A DNA stretch of 64,000 nucleotides from Flavobacterium hercynium (GTDB lineage: Bacteria; Bacteroidota; Bacteroidia; Flavobacteriales; Flavobacteriaceae), in the NCBI RefSeq assembly GCF_002217285.1, contig NZ_MUGW01000054.1, forward strand, positions 1-64,000. The letters are read 5' to 3'. This document shows positions 1 through 7,788 of this stretch, piece by piece. Each line of letters opens with the position of its first letter. Position 1 is the first letter of the stretch. The notes under the pieces are model-generated. The model did not search any database, was not told the origin of the DNA, and saw nothing but the letters and a program-made list of their open reading frames with translations. The position numbers and the translations under genes are program-made.

Positions 1-40
1 CGATTATTTAGGACTAGTCACTATTTCAGTTTTAAAATTC

Positions 41-122
41 TAAAAATCCAAGAATCTAAAGATCTAACAATCTAAAATTCTAAAGATCTAAGCCAGTCTA
101 AGAAATCTAAAAATCTAAGCAA
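41..122. repeat. AATCTAAA simple-sequence tract
   Basis: A degenerate tandem of short units of the form AATCTAAA/GATCTAA fills the space downstream of the DUF721 gene. Similar tracts occur at 33448-33472 and 34165-34216. No coding potential is visible. The copy number is irregular, so this is a decayed simple repeat. Confidence 0.6.
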
Positions 123-124
123 GT

Positions 125-421
125 CTAGCGCAAAACCACTTCCTTAACCACATCACGTCTTAATTCTTCATTTATCATTTTGATGATTTTAGATTTACCG
201 TGACTCAATTCTTCTCTTAATACCGCTGAACCTAATTCAACATATAGCGTGCTTCCTTTTAGAACAACGTTTTTAGTATACGTATTAACACCATTCCCCA
301 TCAACTGTCTCCAGGCTTCCTTAACATCAACTTGATCCATTCCGGGTTGCAATTTATTAGCCGAAAGAATCTCCTGTAAAACAGCCCCAATTGTGCTTTG
401 ATTATTTAGTCTCTTTGCCAT
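125..421 (-). CDS. DUF721 family protein
   Basis: A 98-residue protein of the DUF721 type, a family that includes the DciA helicase-loader-like proteins of other phyla. Visible hallmarks are an N-terminal segment predicting helix, a central W-R-Q-L motif near residue 37, and a short beta-rich part (VVLKGSTLYVELGSAVLREE) before a basic C-terminal helix. It starts with ATG inside the end of the upstream lipoprotein gene, overlapping it by 20 bases in another frame, so the two are probably translated together. Its role in this phylum is inferred to be nucleic-acid related, but nothing in the neighbourhood proves that. Confidence 0.85.
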   Translation of the reverse strand: MAKRLNNQSTIGAVLQEILSANKLQPGMDQVDVKEAWRQLMGNGVNTYTKNVVLKGSTLYVELGSAVLREELSHGKSKIIKMINEELRRDVVKEVVLR

Positions 422-842
422 CGTTTAATAAGTTTACCGGTCCTGTTTTTTTATAATAATATTCTTTATTCTGGTCATTCTTCACGACAAATTCTTTATC
501 CGATATGGAAATCAGCTCCTCTGTCCATTTTGCATATTCTGTGGTATAATCCAGAAAAGTTCCTTTCTCGGTAGACCTTACGACAACAGATTCGAATGCA
601 TTACTCGTCTGAAAAGTTCCGTTAAGTTGTGGCATCACTTTAGTTCTCGTTCCCTTATTCCCTTTCATTTCAAAAAAATCAAAGCTTTCGTTCATGCCAT
701 AATCTTTTTCTTCCCCTTTCTCAAAAACTACTTTTTCGATTTCCCAATAGCCATTTAGTTTAGCAATATCTGTTGGCTTTATTTCCTGCTTGCATCCCAC
801 AAACAAAAGGGACAAAACCAAAATCATAAAAGTGTTTTTCAT
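402..842 (-). CDS. Small exported lipoprotein
   Basis: A 146-residue predicted lipoprotein. The N-terminus has a lysine, a hydrophobic run and a lipobox ending at Cys17 (LLFVGC), so it is expected to be lipidated and membrane anchored. The mature part contains alternating beta-type segments around a NGYWEIEKVVFEKG motif, as in small lipocalin-like flavobacterial lipoproteins. I do not recognise a specific function. Its 3' end overlaps the start of the DUF721 gene. Confidence 0.8.
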   Translation of the reverse strand: MKNTFMILVLSLLFVGCKQEIKPTDIAKLNGYWEIEKVVFEKGEEKDYGMNESFDFFEMKGNKGTRTKVMPQLNGTFQTSNAFESVVVRSTEKGTFLDYTTEYAKWTEELISISDKEFVVKNDQNKEYYYKKTGPVNLLNDGKETK

Positions 843-1149
843 CGTATACTATATTAAAATTCAATAATTATTTATGCTAAGTTTAGGAGTCAGGATCTTA
901 ATCCTGCTGTCCGCTGTATCTTTTCCTTGCTAAAGAAGCAAGAAAAAGGATGCCGCTTCCATCAGGGCTAGAACTTCACTATCCTAAAATCGTTTTGTGA
1001 CTTACAAAGTTAAACTTATAAATTCAAAAGAAGTCAAAATTGACAAAAACAAAAATAAGATTTCAATCAAATCATCATCACCCCGAAAAAGGCTTCAAAT
1101 GCTATTTTGATAAAATCTTATAAAAGTTTTTTTTTGTATTTCGGGTAAT
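843..1149. other. Intergenic region with repeat element
   Basis: This 307-base gap holds a copy of the GGCATCCTTTT repeat family at 884-977 and then AT-rich sequence with no convincing open frame. No terminator with a clean U-tract was seen. Confidence 0.6.
884..977 (-). repeat. GGCATCCTTTT-type intergenic repeat, copy A
   Basis: Read on the minus strand it runs from TAGCCCTGAT through AAGCGGCATCC and TTTTT, a short hairpin (CTTGCTTC/GAAGCAAG-like), then AAAAGATACAGCGGA and CAGCAGGAT. Copy B at 4520-4700 has AAAAGATATAGTGGA, 13 of 15 bases identical. The 10-mer ATCAGGGCTA at 961-970 is also present in copy D at 55901-55910. Confidence 0.65.
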
Positions 1150-1329
1150 TTATCGCTTTGTTTTCAATCTTTTCAGGATTCCCATAAAAAAGAATGCAAT
1201 TCCTAAAACCAATAAAACATAGTAAAAAGACAAAGTCTGATCTCTAATTACATTTGCTAAAACAAAACAAACAACGCTTCCAAAATAAAAAGTAAGGGGC
1301 GTAATATTTTTTAAAGAAGAAAAACTCAT
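1150..1329 (-). CDS. Small membrane protein downstream of ftsY
   Basis: A 59-residue frame with an ATG start, 16 bases behind the ftsY stop and in the same direction. Translation gives a short polar N-terminus (MSFSSLKNITP), two hydrophobic segments of about 18 residues separated by NVIRDQTLS, and a basic tail (ILKRLKTKR). It is therefore a likely two-helix inner-membrane protein. The tight spacing suggests cotranscription with the SRP receptor gene, but no function is known to me. I support it from hydrophobic pattern, start codon and context rather than from a named family. Confidence 0.7.
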   Translation of the reverse strand: MSFSSLKNITPLTFYFGSVVCFVLANVIRDQTLSFYYVLLVLGIAFFFMGILKRLKTKR

Positions 1330-1345
1330 TTGATAATCTAAAATA

Positions 1346-2299
1346 TTATTTAAAAAAACTATCTACAAATTCATATTTATTAAAGACCTGTAAATCTTCA
1401 ATCCCCTCACCTACACCAATGTATTTTACAGGAATCTGAAACTGGTCAGAAATACCAATCACAACACCACCTTTTGCAGTTCCGTCTAATTTGGTTACCG
1501 CAAGCGAAGTTACCTCTGTAGCAGCTGTAAATTGTTTTGCTTGTTCAAAAGCATTTTGACCTGTAGAACCATCTAAAACCAAAAGCACATCATGAGGAGC
1601 ATCCGTAACTACTTTTTGCATCACACGTTTTACTTTGGTAAGTTCGTTCATCAAGTTTATTTTATTGTGTAAACGTCCTGCTGTATCAATAATAACAACA
1701 TCAGCATCTTGCGCTACTGCTGACTGCAAAGTATCAAAAGCTACTGAAGCTGGATCGCTTCCCATATTTTGTCTCACAATTGGAACTCCAACCCTGTCAG
1801 CCCAAACTTGTAACTGATCGATAGCTGCTGCACGAAAAGTATCTGCTGCACCTAAAACTACTTTATAACCGGCTTTTTTGAACTGGTACGCTAGTTTTCC
1901 AATGGTTGTTGTTTTACCAACTCCATTAACTCCAACTACCATTAAAACGTATGGTTTTTTATCTTTCGGAATTTCAAATTCTGTTGCTTCGCCTCTGTTT
2001 GTTTCAGATAACAAAGCACCAATTTCTTCACGAAGAATCTGATTTAATTCTTCTGTTCCTAAATATTTATCTTCTGCAACGCGCTTCTCAATTCTCGAAA
2101 TCACTTTTAATGTTGTATTTACACCAACATCAGATGCTACAAGAATTTCTTCCAGATCATCTAATACATCATCATCGACTTTAGATTTTCCGGCAACGGC
2201 TTTACTTAACTTAGAGAAAAAAGTAGTTTTTGATTTTTCAAGACCTTTGTCTAAAGTCTCTTTTTTATCAGTAGAAAATAATTTTTTAAAAAAACTCAT
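1346..2299 (-). CDS. ftsY: Signal recognition particle receptor FtsY
   Basis: A 317-residue SRP receptor GTPase that docks ribosome-SRP complexes at the inner membrane for cotranslational insertion. The short charged A region (about residues 1-35) is followed by the helical N domain and the G domain. The G1 loop is GVNGVGKT at about 123-130; DTFRAAA lies at 153-159, followed by DTAGRLH and the TKLDGTAKGG motif near the C-terminus. The A domain is much shorter than in E. coli, which is normal outside Gammaproteobacteria. It starts with ATG and lies downstream of the rpmB-rpmG-DUF4295 terminator, so it likely has its own promoter between 2300 and 2511. Confidence 0.98.
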   Translation of the reverse strand: MSFFKKLFSTDKKETLDKGLEKSKTTFFSKLSKAVAGKSKVDDDVLDDLEEILVASDVGVNTTLKVISRIEKRVAEDKYLGTEELNQILREEIGALLSETNRGEATEFEIPKDKKPYVLMVVGVNGVGKTTTIGKLAYQFKKAGYKVVLGAADTFRAAAIDQLQVWADRVGVPIVRQNMGSDPASVAFDTLQSAVAQDADVVIIDTAGRLHNKINLMNELTKVKRVMQKVVTDAPHDVLLVLDGSTGQNAFEQAKQFTAATEVTSLAVTKLDGTAKGGVVIGISDQFQIPVKYIGVGEGIEDLQVFNKYEFVDSFFK

Positions 2300-2511
2300 T
2301 TTAAATAGGGTATTAGTTTTTAGATCATAGATCGTTTAGCAATCTAATAATCCTGTTTTTTAAAGAAGAAAATAACTAAATCGAACCTTAACACAACACC
2401 ATCCGATCTTCTTGATTTAATCAAGTAAAGATATTGTGAATAACGGGAACAATTACTTAAAAAAAAGCTAATTCTTATCCTTCAATAAAATTTTAGACAA
2501 ATATAAAAATA

Positions 2512-2543
2512 AAAAAGCTACTTCCGAAGGAAAGTAGCTTTTC
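2512..2543 (-). terminator. Hairpin terminator after DUF4295 gene
   Basis: The inverted repeat AAAAGCTACTT / AAGTAGCTTTT with an 8-base loop lies 19 bases past the DUF4295 stop. It is flanked by A and T runs and should end the ribosomal-protein transcript. Confidence 0.8.
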
Positions 2544-2561
2544 TATATGCTGTAATTGTTA

Positions 2562-2714
2562 TTATTTCTTTTTCAAGAAAGTATCAACTTCTTCAGGAGC
2601 CATAATAGATTCTACGAATGTATATGCACCAGTTTTAGGAGATTTTACCATTTTAATGGCTTTAGACAATCTTTTAGAAGACGTCTGTAACGATGCTACG
2701 GTTTTCTTTGCCAT
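2562..2714 (-). CDS. DUF4295 family protein
   Basis: A 50-residue basic protein starting MAKKTVASLQ and ending in a run of lysines. This small family is specific to Bacteroidota and sits directly after rpmG; the same order is seen here, 7 bases behind the rpmG stop. Translation is clean from ATG to TAA. Its link to the ribosome is inferred from conserved position and basic character; no enzymatic motif is visible. Confidence 0.9.
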   Translation of the reverse strand: MAKKTVASLQTSSKRLSKAIKMVKSPKTGAYTFVESIMAPEEVDTFLKKK

Positions 2715-2721
2715 GACTTAA

Positions 2722-2904
2722 TTATTTAATTTCTTTATGAACAGTTACACGTTTCAAGATTGGATTAAATTTTTTAATCTCTAATCTGTCTGGAGTATTT
2801 TTTTTGTTCTTAGTTGTTATGTATCTTGAAGTACCTGCAACACCAGAAGTCTTGTGTTCAGTACATTCTAAAATTACTTGGATTCTATTACCTTTCTTTG
2901 CCAT
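2722..2904 (-). CDS. rpmG: 50S ribosomal protein L33
   Basis: A 60-residue L33 protein of the large ribosomal subunit. The typical core (IQVILECTEHKTSG, then SRYITTKNKKNTPDRLEIKKF) is intact. Only one cysteine is present, so this is the zinc-free (C-minus) type rather than the CxxC form. It lies between rpmB and the DUF4295 gene on one probable transcript. Confidence 0.98.
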   Translation of the reverse strand: MAKKGNRIQVILECTEHKTSGVAGTSRYITTKNKKNTPDRLEIKKFNPILKRVTVHKEIK

Positions 2905-2931
2905 CTTGCTATATATTTATTTAGGAAAAGA

Positions 2932-3168
2932 TTATTTGATAAATCCTTCTGACTGTGCTTTTTTCAAAACAGCAGTGATTCCATTTTTATTAATTGTTTT
3001 TATCGTAGATGCTGCTACTCTAAGAGTAATCCATCTATCTTCTTCTGGAAGATAAAAACGCTTTTTAACTAAGTTTACAGAAAACTTTCTCTTAGTTTTG
3101 TTCATAGCGTGAGAAACGTTATTTCCTACCATCGCTCTTTTACCTGTAAGGTCACAAACTCTTGACAT
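2932..3168 (-). CDS. rpmB: 50S ribosomal protein L28
   Basis: A 78-residue L28 protein. It begins with the family signature MSRVCDLTGKRAMVGNNVSH and continues into a basic segment followed by WITLRVAASTIKTI. The length is normal for Bacteroidota. It is first in the rpmB-rpmG-DUF4295 set and 71 bases downstream of cinA, so some readthrough from cinA is possible. Confidence 0.98.
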   Translation of the reverse strand: MSRVCDLTGKRAMVGNNVSHAMNKTKRKFSVNLVKKRFYLPEEDRWITLRVAASTIKTINKNGITAVLKKAQSEGFIK

Positions 3169-3239
3169 TATACTTATCTTTTATCGTTATTCAAAATCAG
3201 GGTGCAAAGAAAAGAAAAATAAACGATTGAAACAAAAAA

Positions 3240-4493
3240 TTACAACACATTTTTTAAAATTTCTTTCTGTAATATTTCAAAACTCTTATTCACCGCTCTA
3301 TCTATCACTTTTTCACGTGGTTGGCCAAAATTAAATTCTTCGACAAATATATCATTTGGAGTGGCCAAAGCGATAAAAACAGTACCAATTTCAGCATCGG
3401 AGTCTCCTTTTGTTGGTCCGGCGGTTCCAGTTGTTGCAATTGCATAGTCTGTTTTAAGTATCTCTTTCACCTTCAAAGCCATAGCCGATGCAACCTCTGC
3501 GCTAACTACCGAAAATTGATCCACTAAATCCTGCGAAATACCGAGAACATTGACCTTAACCTCGGTTGCATACGAAACTACACTGCCCTTGAAGTACTTA
3601 GATGATCCCGAAACAGCTGTCATAGTTGCAGCAATTTTTCCGCCTGTAAAACTTTCTGCAGTCGAAATCGTTTTATTTTGTTTGGCCAGCATTTTTCCAA
3701 CCACAGATTCTATGGTTTCATTTTCTTCATATCCTACAATAATATCGTGAATAATCAAATCCAATGTTCTTACATTTTCTTCGATTGCAGCTTCCAGTAT
3801 TTCTTTATTTGTTCCTCTTGCTGTCATTCGCAAACGTACTCTTCCCGGATTAGGCAAATACGCCAGCTTGATAAATTCAGGCAAATTATTCTCCCACGCT
3901 TCAATACGCTCTGCGACCAAGCTTTCGCCCTGACCATAGGTTAATATCGTTTTATGAATGATATATGGACGTTTGTATTCGCGTACAATTTTAGGAACTA
4001 TTTCTTCTTCTACCAGATATTTCATCTCATACGGAACTCCGGGAAGCGATACAAACACTGTATTCTCCTTTTTCATCCACATTCCAGGCGCTGTACCCAT
4101 CTTATTATGTAATACGGTACATTTGGACGGAACGAGTGCCTGATCTTTGTTTAATTGCGAAATAGGACGTTTGTAGAATCCTTCTATTATTTCTGTTACG
4201 TGAGCCAGAACATTCTGATCGACCACTAACTCATCATCAAAATATTCGCAGAATGTCTTTTTGGTGATATCGTCTTTTGTTGGCCCTAATCCTCCTGTAA
4301 TAAGAACGATATCTACTTTGTTTTGCAATTGGGCAAAAGTATTCAGGATATGCTTTTTATCATCGCTGATCGAAATCATTTCGTGTACCTCGACTCCAAT
4401 TCGATCTAATGCTTTGGCCATAAAAGCAGAATTTGTATCTACGATTTGACCAATTAAAATTTCATCTCCTATTGTTATGATGGTTGCTTTCAT
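3240..4493 (-). CDS. cinA: CinA family protein (MoaB-like plus nicotinamide-nucleotide amidase)
   Basis: A 417-residue two-domain CinA protein. Residues about 1-170 form the MoaB/MogA-like domain (IGDEILIGQIVDTNS and TGGLGPTKDDITK). Residues about 255-415 form the CinA C-terminal domain with STAESFTGG and GTAGPTKGD, the part that deamidates nicotinamide mononucleotide in pyridine nucleotide recycling in characterised members. Both halves appear complete. The name comes from competence/damage-inducible operons, but nothing here points to competence genes. The ATG start lies 7 bases downstream of repeat-rich spacer. Confidence 0.95.
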   Translation of the reverse strand: MKATIITIGDEILIGQIVDTNSAFMAKALDRIGVEVHEMISISDDKKHILNTFAQLQNKVDIVLITGGLGPTKDDITKKTFCEYFDDELVVDQNVLAHVTEIIEGFYKRPISQLNKDQALVPSKCTVLHNKMGTAPGMWMKKENTVFVSLPGVPYEMKYLVEEEIVPKIVREYKRPYIIHKTILTYGQGESLVAERIEAWENNLPEFIKLAYLPNPGRVRLRMTARGTNKEILEAAIEENVRTLDLIIHDIIVGYEENETIESVVGKMLAKQNKTISTAESFTGGKIAATMTAVSGSSKYFKGSVVSYATEVKVNVLGISQDLVDQFSVVSAEVASAMALKVKEILKTDYAIATTGTAGPTKGDSDAEIGTVFIALATPNDIFVEEFNFGQPREKVIDRAVNKSFEILQKEILKNVL

Positions 4494-4519
4494 ATTAGTA
4501 TATTTTTATTTGTCGCTTG

Positions 4520-4700
4520 GTACGACATTAGCAAGCCAGATGCTTGCCGCAATGAGTTTGCGTGAGGGGTAGAAACGGCATCCTTTTGTGACAAAATGAA
4601 ACGCCTTATTTTACTCTGAATTTTATGGAACAAAAGATATAGTGGATGACCCGACCCTGTTTTTGACCTACATTAAAAAGGTCAAAAACAGGGGCACGCC
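4520..4700 (+). repeat. GGCATCCTTTT-type intergenic repeat, copy B
   Basis: This copy carries GGCATCCTTTT at 4577-4587 and AAAAGATATAGTGGA at 4632-4646, matching copy A in order and spacing logic. It ends in a 14-base perfect inverted repeat, CCCTGTTTTTGACC at 4655-4668 and GGTCAAAAACAGGG at 4680-4693. That hairpin lies just past the 3' end of the Hpt gene and may also stop its transcript. Confidence 0.65.
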
Positions 4701-4707
4701 CAAATTA

Positions 4708-5052
4708 CTATACATCAAAGTCTTTTCTGATTTCTTTGATGGCGTCTTTTACTTGTATTTTGATGCTCTTGAAGGTTTCAACAATTTCTTTTTTCTTGCC
4801 TTCTGCTTTTGTCCAGGCTTCTACCTGAAGGATTTCCTCAAAAGCAACATTTAAACCCAACAAATCTAACGTAGGCTTTATTTTATGCGCGTAAGAGTAA
4901 GCATACTTATGATCTTTCTTTTTGATTCCTTCTTTTATTTGCTTTAAATCTTCTGGAACTTCGGTTACAAACAGTTTCAGAATTTCCGTTACAAACTCAG
5001 GATCATTATCTGAAAGTGCATACACTTTCGAAAGGTTATATTTTAAAGCCAT
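4708..5052 (-). CDS. Histidine phosphotransfer (Hpt) domain protein
   Basis: A 114-residue stand-alone Hpt domain. The motif YAHKIKPTLDLLGL places the phospho-accepting histidine near residue 56, on the second helix of the four-helix bundle; the rest is helical and lysine/glutamate rich. Such proteins pass phosphate between hybrid sensor kinases and response regulators. No kinase or regulator gene is adjacent, so its partners are encoded elsewhere. The start codon overlaps the stop of the upstream hydrolase gene by one base, indicating translational coupling. Confidence 0.88.
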   Translation of the reverse strand: MALKYNLSKVYALSDNDPEFVTEILKLFVTEVPEDLKQIKEGIKKKDHKYAYSYAHKIKPTLDLLGLNVAFEEILQVEAWTKAEGKKKEIVETFKSIKIQVKDAIKEIRKDFDV

Positions 5053-5663
5053 TATTTTACTTGTATTCTAAATAATTTTTTATCTTCTAAAAAGCCTTCT
5101 AAAACATCATTTGGCTTTACAGCTGCAACTCCTGCCGGCGTACCCGTAAAAATAATATCGCCAATTTTTAAGGTAAAATATTGCGATACATACGCTACAA
5201 GTTCGTCTATTTGCCAAAGCATAAAACTAGTGTTTCCTTTTTGAACTGTTTCAGAATTGTTTTTTAATTCAAAATTAAGATTTTCGACAGAAACATAATC
5301 TGTTTTAGGAACAAAATCACCAATCACGGCTGAACCGTCAAATGCTTTTGCTTTTTCCCAAGGCAGCCCTTTTGTTTTTAGTTTTTCCTGCAAATCGCGG
5401 GCAGTAAAATCGATACCCACACTAATTTCGTCATAATATTTATGAGCAAATTTAGGCTCTATGTATTTCCCTACCTTATTGATTTTTACAATTATCTCTA
5501 TTTCGTGATGTACGTCTTCAGAAAATTCCGGAATTACAAACGGATGCTGTTTTAACAAAACAGCAGAATCCGGCTTCATAAAAACTACCGGCTCTGTAGG
5601 ACGCTCATTTTTTAATTCTTCAATATGATTGGTATAATTTCTACCGATACAAATGATCTTCAT
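5052..5663 (-). CDS. Fumarylacetoacetate hydrolase family protein
   Basis: A 203-residue member of the FAH superfamily, whose enzymes hydrolyse or decarboxylate acyl-pyruvate-like compounds. The N-terminus MKIICIGRNYTNHIEEL and the metal-binding HHEIE (about residues 52-56) and IDFTARD segments are present, as is the C-terminal GDIIFTGTPAGV loop. It is a compact, single-domain form similar in length to acylpyruvases. The exact substrate cannot be read from sequence. It is coupled to the Hpt gene behind it. Confidence 0.92.
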   Translation of the reverse strand: MKIICIGRNYTNHIEELKNERPTEPVVFMKPDSAVLLKQHPFVIPEFSEDVHHEIEIIVKINKVGKYIEPKFAHKYYDEISVGIDFTARDLQEKLKTKGLPWEKAKAFDGSAVIGDFVPKTDYVSVENLNFELKNNSETVQKGNTSFMLWQIDELVAYVSQYFTLKIGDIIFTGTPAGVAAVKPNDVLEGFLEDKKLFRIQVK

Positions 5664-5758
5664 TTCTATTTCATTAATTAAATTACTGCTTTCTAAAAAA
5701 ATCGCCTAATTTCTTTATTATCTAGAAATCAGCTATGAATAAGAAACCAGACATTATA

Positions 5759-6757
5759 TTATTTATTTTTAGGAATATATTTTGTGAATTCCGAATCTAT
5801 ATAGTAATCCTTGGCTTTATCTCCATCACCAATTAAAAAATAAAATTTTAGTTTTTTCCTGTCATTTAAATCATACTTTTCACTTAAAGGCTCTTCGACA
5901 GAATAATTAATATCTATAATTTTAAACTTTTTTTGAGGCTTAATTAACCAATCCATGTTGATCAAATCAAATACGCCATACAACTTATCATTATATTCAA
6001 TTGAATAACCATAATACTTTGTTGTAATAGATGATTTTGTATCAATAAAATCAAAAAAACCTTGAATTCTATTGTTACTATCTTTGATTAGATTATTTAC
6101 AACCCTTTTCTCTCCATTTATATTCACAAAACCTTCTTGATTATCTTTAGTCTTATACTTAAACCACACAATATTATTTCCTATATCATATTTTTTTAAT
6201 GCTGTATATTCAAAACCTAAGTTCTCCAAAGTTTCTCCGTTACGTCTAACAACTGCATACTTACCATCTTTCTCTACAATTGCATAATAATTTTTTTTAT
6301 ATAAAAACAAATATGGTTCTGAAGAGTAACTACTGGAATAAGAATAAATTTTATTATTATCAATATCAACCGAAAAACCTTGACTGATACTACTATCTTT
6401 TTTGTTGCTTTCGGATGAATCAGATCCCATTCCCATAATCCTAAAATTATCATCAAATATTTTCACATCCTTGGTCTTGCTGTCAATTTCAAAAAATATT
6501 TGTTTATATCTGCCTTTCAGATTTGGTTTAGAAAAATCCAAGTTTGAATATGTTGGCTTCACCACCACTTTATTATCTTTTGAATTTAAATACCCCATTC
6601 CTTTGAAAGTATGAAAAGGAACTAAATTTTTAAATTCTGCAATCCCAATTTTAGCAAAGTCTTTTTCAATAACTTTTTTTATACTATCATTATAATTTCC
6701 CTGAGAAAAAGCAAAATTAAAAATCAATAAAACAGTAAAAGATAGTTTTTTAATCAT
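5759..6757 (-). CDS. Exported protein, WG-repeat-like
   Basis: A 332-residue secreted protein of unknown role. I place the start at the ATG at 6757, because it opens directly into a signal peptide (KKLSFTVLLIFNFAFS-Q); the longer frame begins with TTG and adds nine lysine-rich residues that would spoil the signal. The mature part contains repeated segments of the form NNKIYSYSS, GKYAVVRRNGE, EGFVNINGEKRVV and KLYGVFDLINMDW, which resemble WG/beta-strand repeats. No catalytic motif is visible. A lipobox is absent, so it is periplasmic or surface exposed. Confidence 0.8.
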   Translation of the reverse strand: MIKKLSFTVLLIFNFAFSQGNYNDSIKKVIEKDFAKIGIAEFKNLVPFHTFKGMGYLNSKDNKVVVKPTYSNLDFSKPNLKGRYKQIFFEIDSKTKDVKIFDDNFRIMGMGSDSSESNKKDSSISQGFSVDIDNNKIYSYSSSYSSEPYLFLYKKNYYAIVEKDGKYAVVRRNGETLENLGFEYTALKKYDIGNNIVWFKYKTKDNQEGFVNINGEKRVVNNLIKDSNNRIQGFFDFIDTKSSITTKYYGYSIEYNDKLYGVFDLINMDWLIKPQKKFKIIDINYSVEEPLSEKYDLNDRKKLKFYFLIGDGDKAKDYYIDSEFTKYIPKNK

Positions 6758-6797
6758 ATTTTTTTTAATCTTAATATATTTCAAACATTACAAAAGT

Positions 6798-7568
6798 CTA
6801 TTTCGTATTTAACTTTCTTAATTTGATCGCGGTTAAAACCTTTTTGGTGTACAACGGAAAATCGGCATTTTGAATCCAGCTAAAATAACCCGGCTCTGTT
6901 TCCAGCACTTTATCGACTTTTACACCTTTGTGTTTTCCGAAGGTAAATACTTCTTCGTTATCAGCATCAAAAGCAATCATTCCGGCAAAATCAGCGATTC
7001 TTTTACGCGTTGTAAATTCAGACAATGATTTCATGTCATTTTCTAATTCCGGATAGCGGTCTAATTGCGCTTTCAGGATTTCGTAAGTTGCCATTGTATC
7101 CGCTTCTGCAGAGTGTGCGTTTTCAAGACTTTTTCCGCAATAGAATTTCAAAGCAGCACTTAAAGTACGCTCTTCCATTTTATGAAAAATGGTCTGTACA
7201 TCGACTGAAACTTTATTTTTCATGTCGAAGTCTACACCTGCACGAAGTAATTCTTCTGCCAATAAAGGAATATCGAAACGGTCAGAATTGAATCCGCCTA
7301 AATCGCTATCCTTAATCATATTATGAATTTGTGGCGCCAACGTTGCAAAAGTAGGTTCGTTTGCTACTTTTTCATCGGTAATACCATGAACTGCGGTCGT
7401 TTGTGGAGGAATTGGAATCGTTGGATTCACCAACCAGGTTTTACTTTCTTTATTTCCGTTTGGAAAAACTTTAAATATTGAAATTTCTACGATTCTGTCT
7501 TTTCCAATGTCTATACCAGTGGTTTCAAGATCAAAAAAGCAGATTGGTTTGTTGAGTTTCAGTTCCAT
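6798..7568 (-). CDS. 3'-5' exonuclease, DnaQ/DEDDh type
   Basis: A 256-residue exonuclease. Exo I is FDLETTG at residues 12-18 (Asp13, Glu15), Exo II is the GGFNSDRFDIPLL region, and Exo III has a histidine-aspartate pair in HSAEADTMAT, giving the DEDDh set. After about residue 200 comes FTFGKHKGVKVDKV followed by PGYFSWI, a tail like the exodeoxyribonuclease X C-terminal domain. It probably trims or proofreads DNA 3' ends. It is not linked to a polymerase gene here, so it need not be the epsilon subunit. Confidence 0.93.
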   Translation of the reverse strand: MELKLNKPICFFDLETTGIDIGKDRIVEISIFKVFPNGNKESKTWLVNPTIPIPPQTTAVHGITDEKVANEPTFATLAPQIHNMIKDSDLGGFNSDRFDIPLLAEELLRAGVDFDMKNKVSVDVQTIFHKMEERTLSAALKFYCGKSLENAHSAEADTMATYEILKAQLDRYPELENDMKSLSEFTTRKRIADFAGMIAFDADNEEVFTFGKHKGVKVDKVLETEPGYFSWIQNADFPLYTKKVLTAIKLRKLNTK

Positions 7569-7732
7569 TTTTAATTTTATAAGATTACAAATGTAATTTT
7601 TAAAGACGAATTTATCTCATTTTATTCATTTTTTTTGGGCAAAAAAACATAACTTATTTAGGGATAAATTAACTAAAAGCTATTTTCACATTAAATTCTC
7701 AAAAAGAAGCGGAATGTTGGCACTTAAAAGCA

Positions 7733-7769
7733 AAAACCCGGAATACTTTAAAAAAAGCTTCCGGGTTTT
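7733..7769 (-). terminator. Hairpin terminator after E2 gene
   Basis: The inverted repeat AAAACCCGGAA / TTCCGGGTTTT with a 15-base loop lies 20 bases past the E2 stop codon. It is G+C rich in the stem and T-flanked, a good intrinsic terminator. Confidence 0.85.
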
Positions 7770-7788
7770 ATTTTAATTTTAATTCTTT

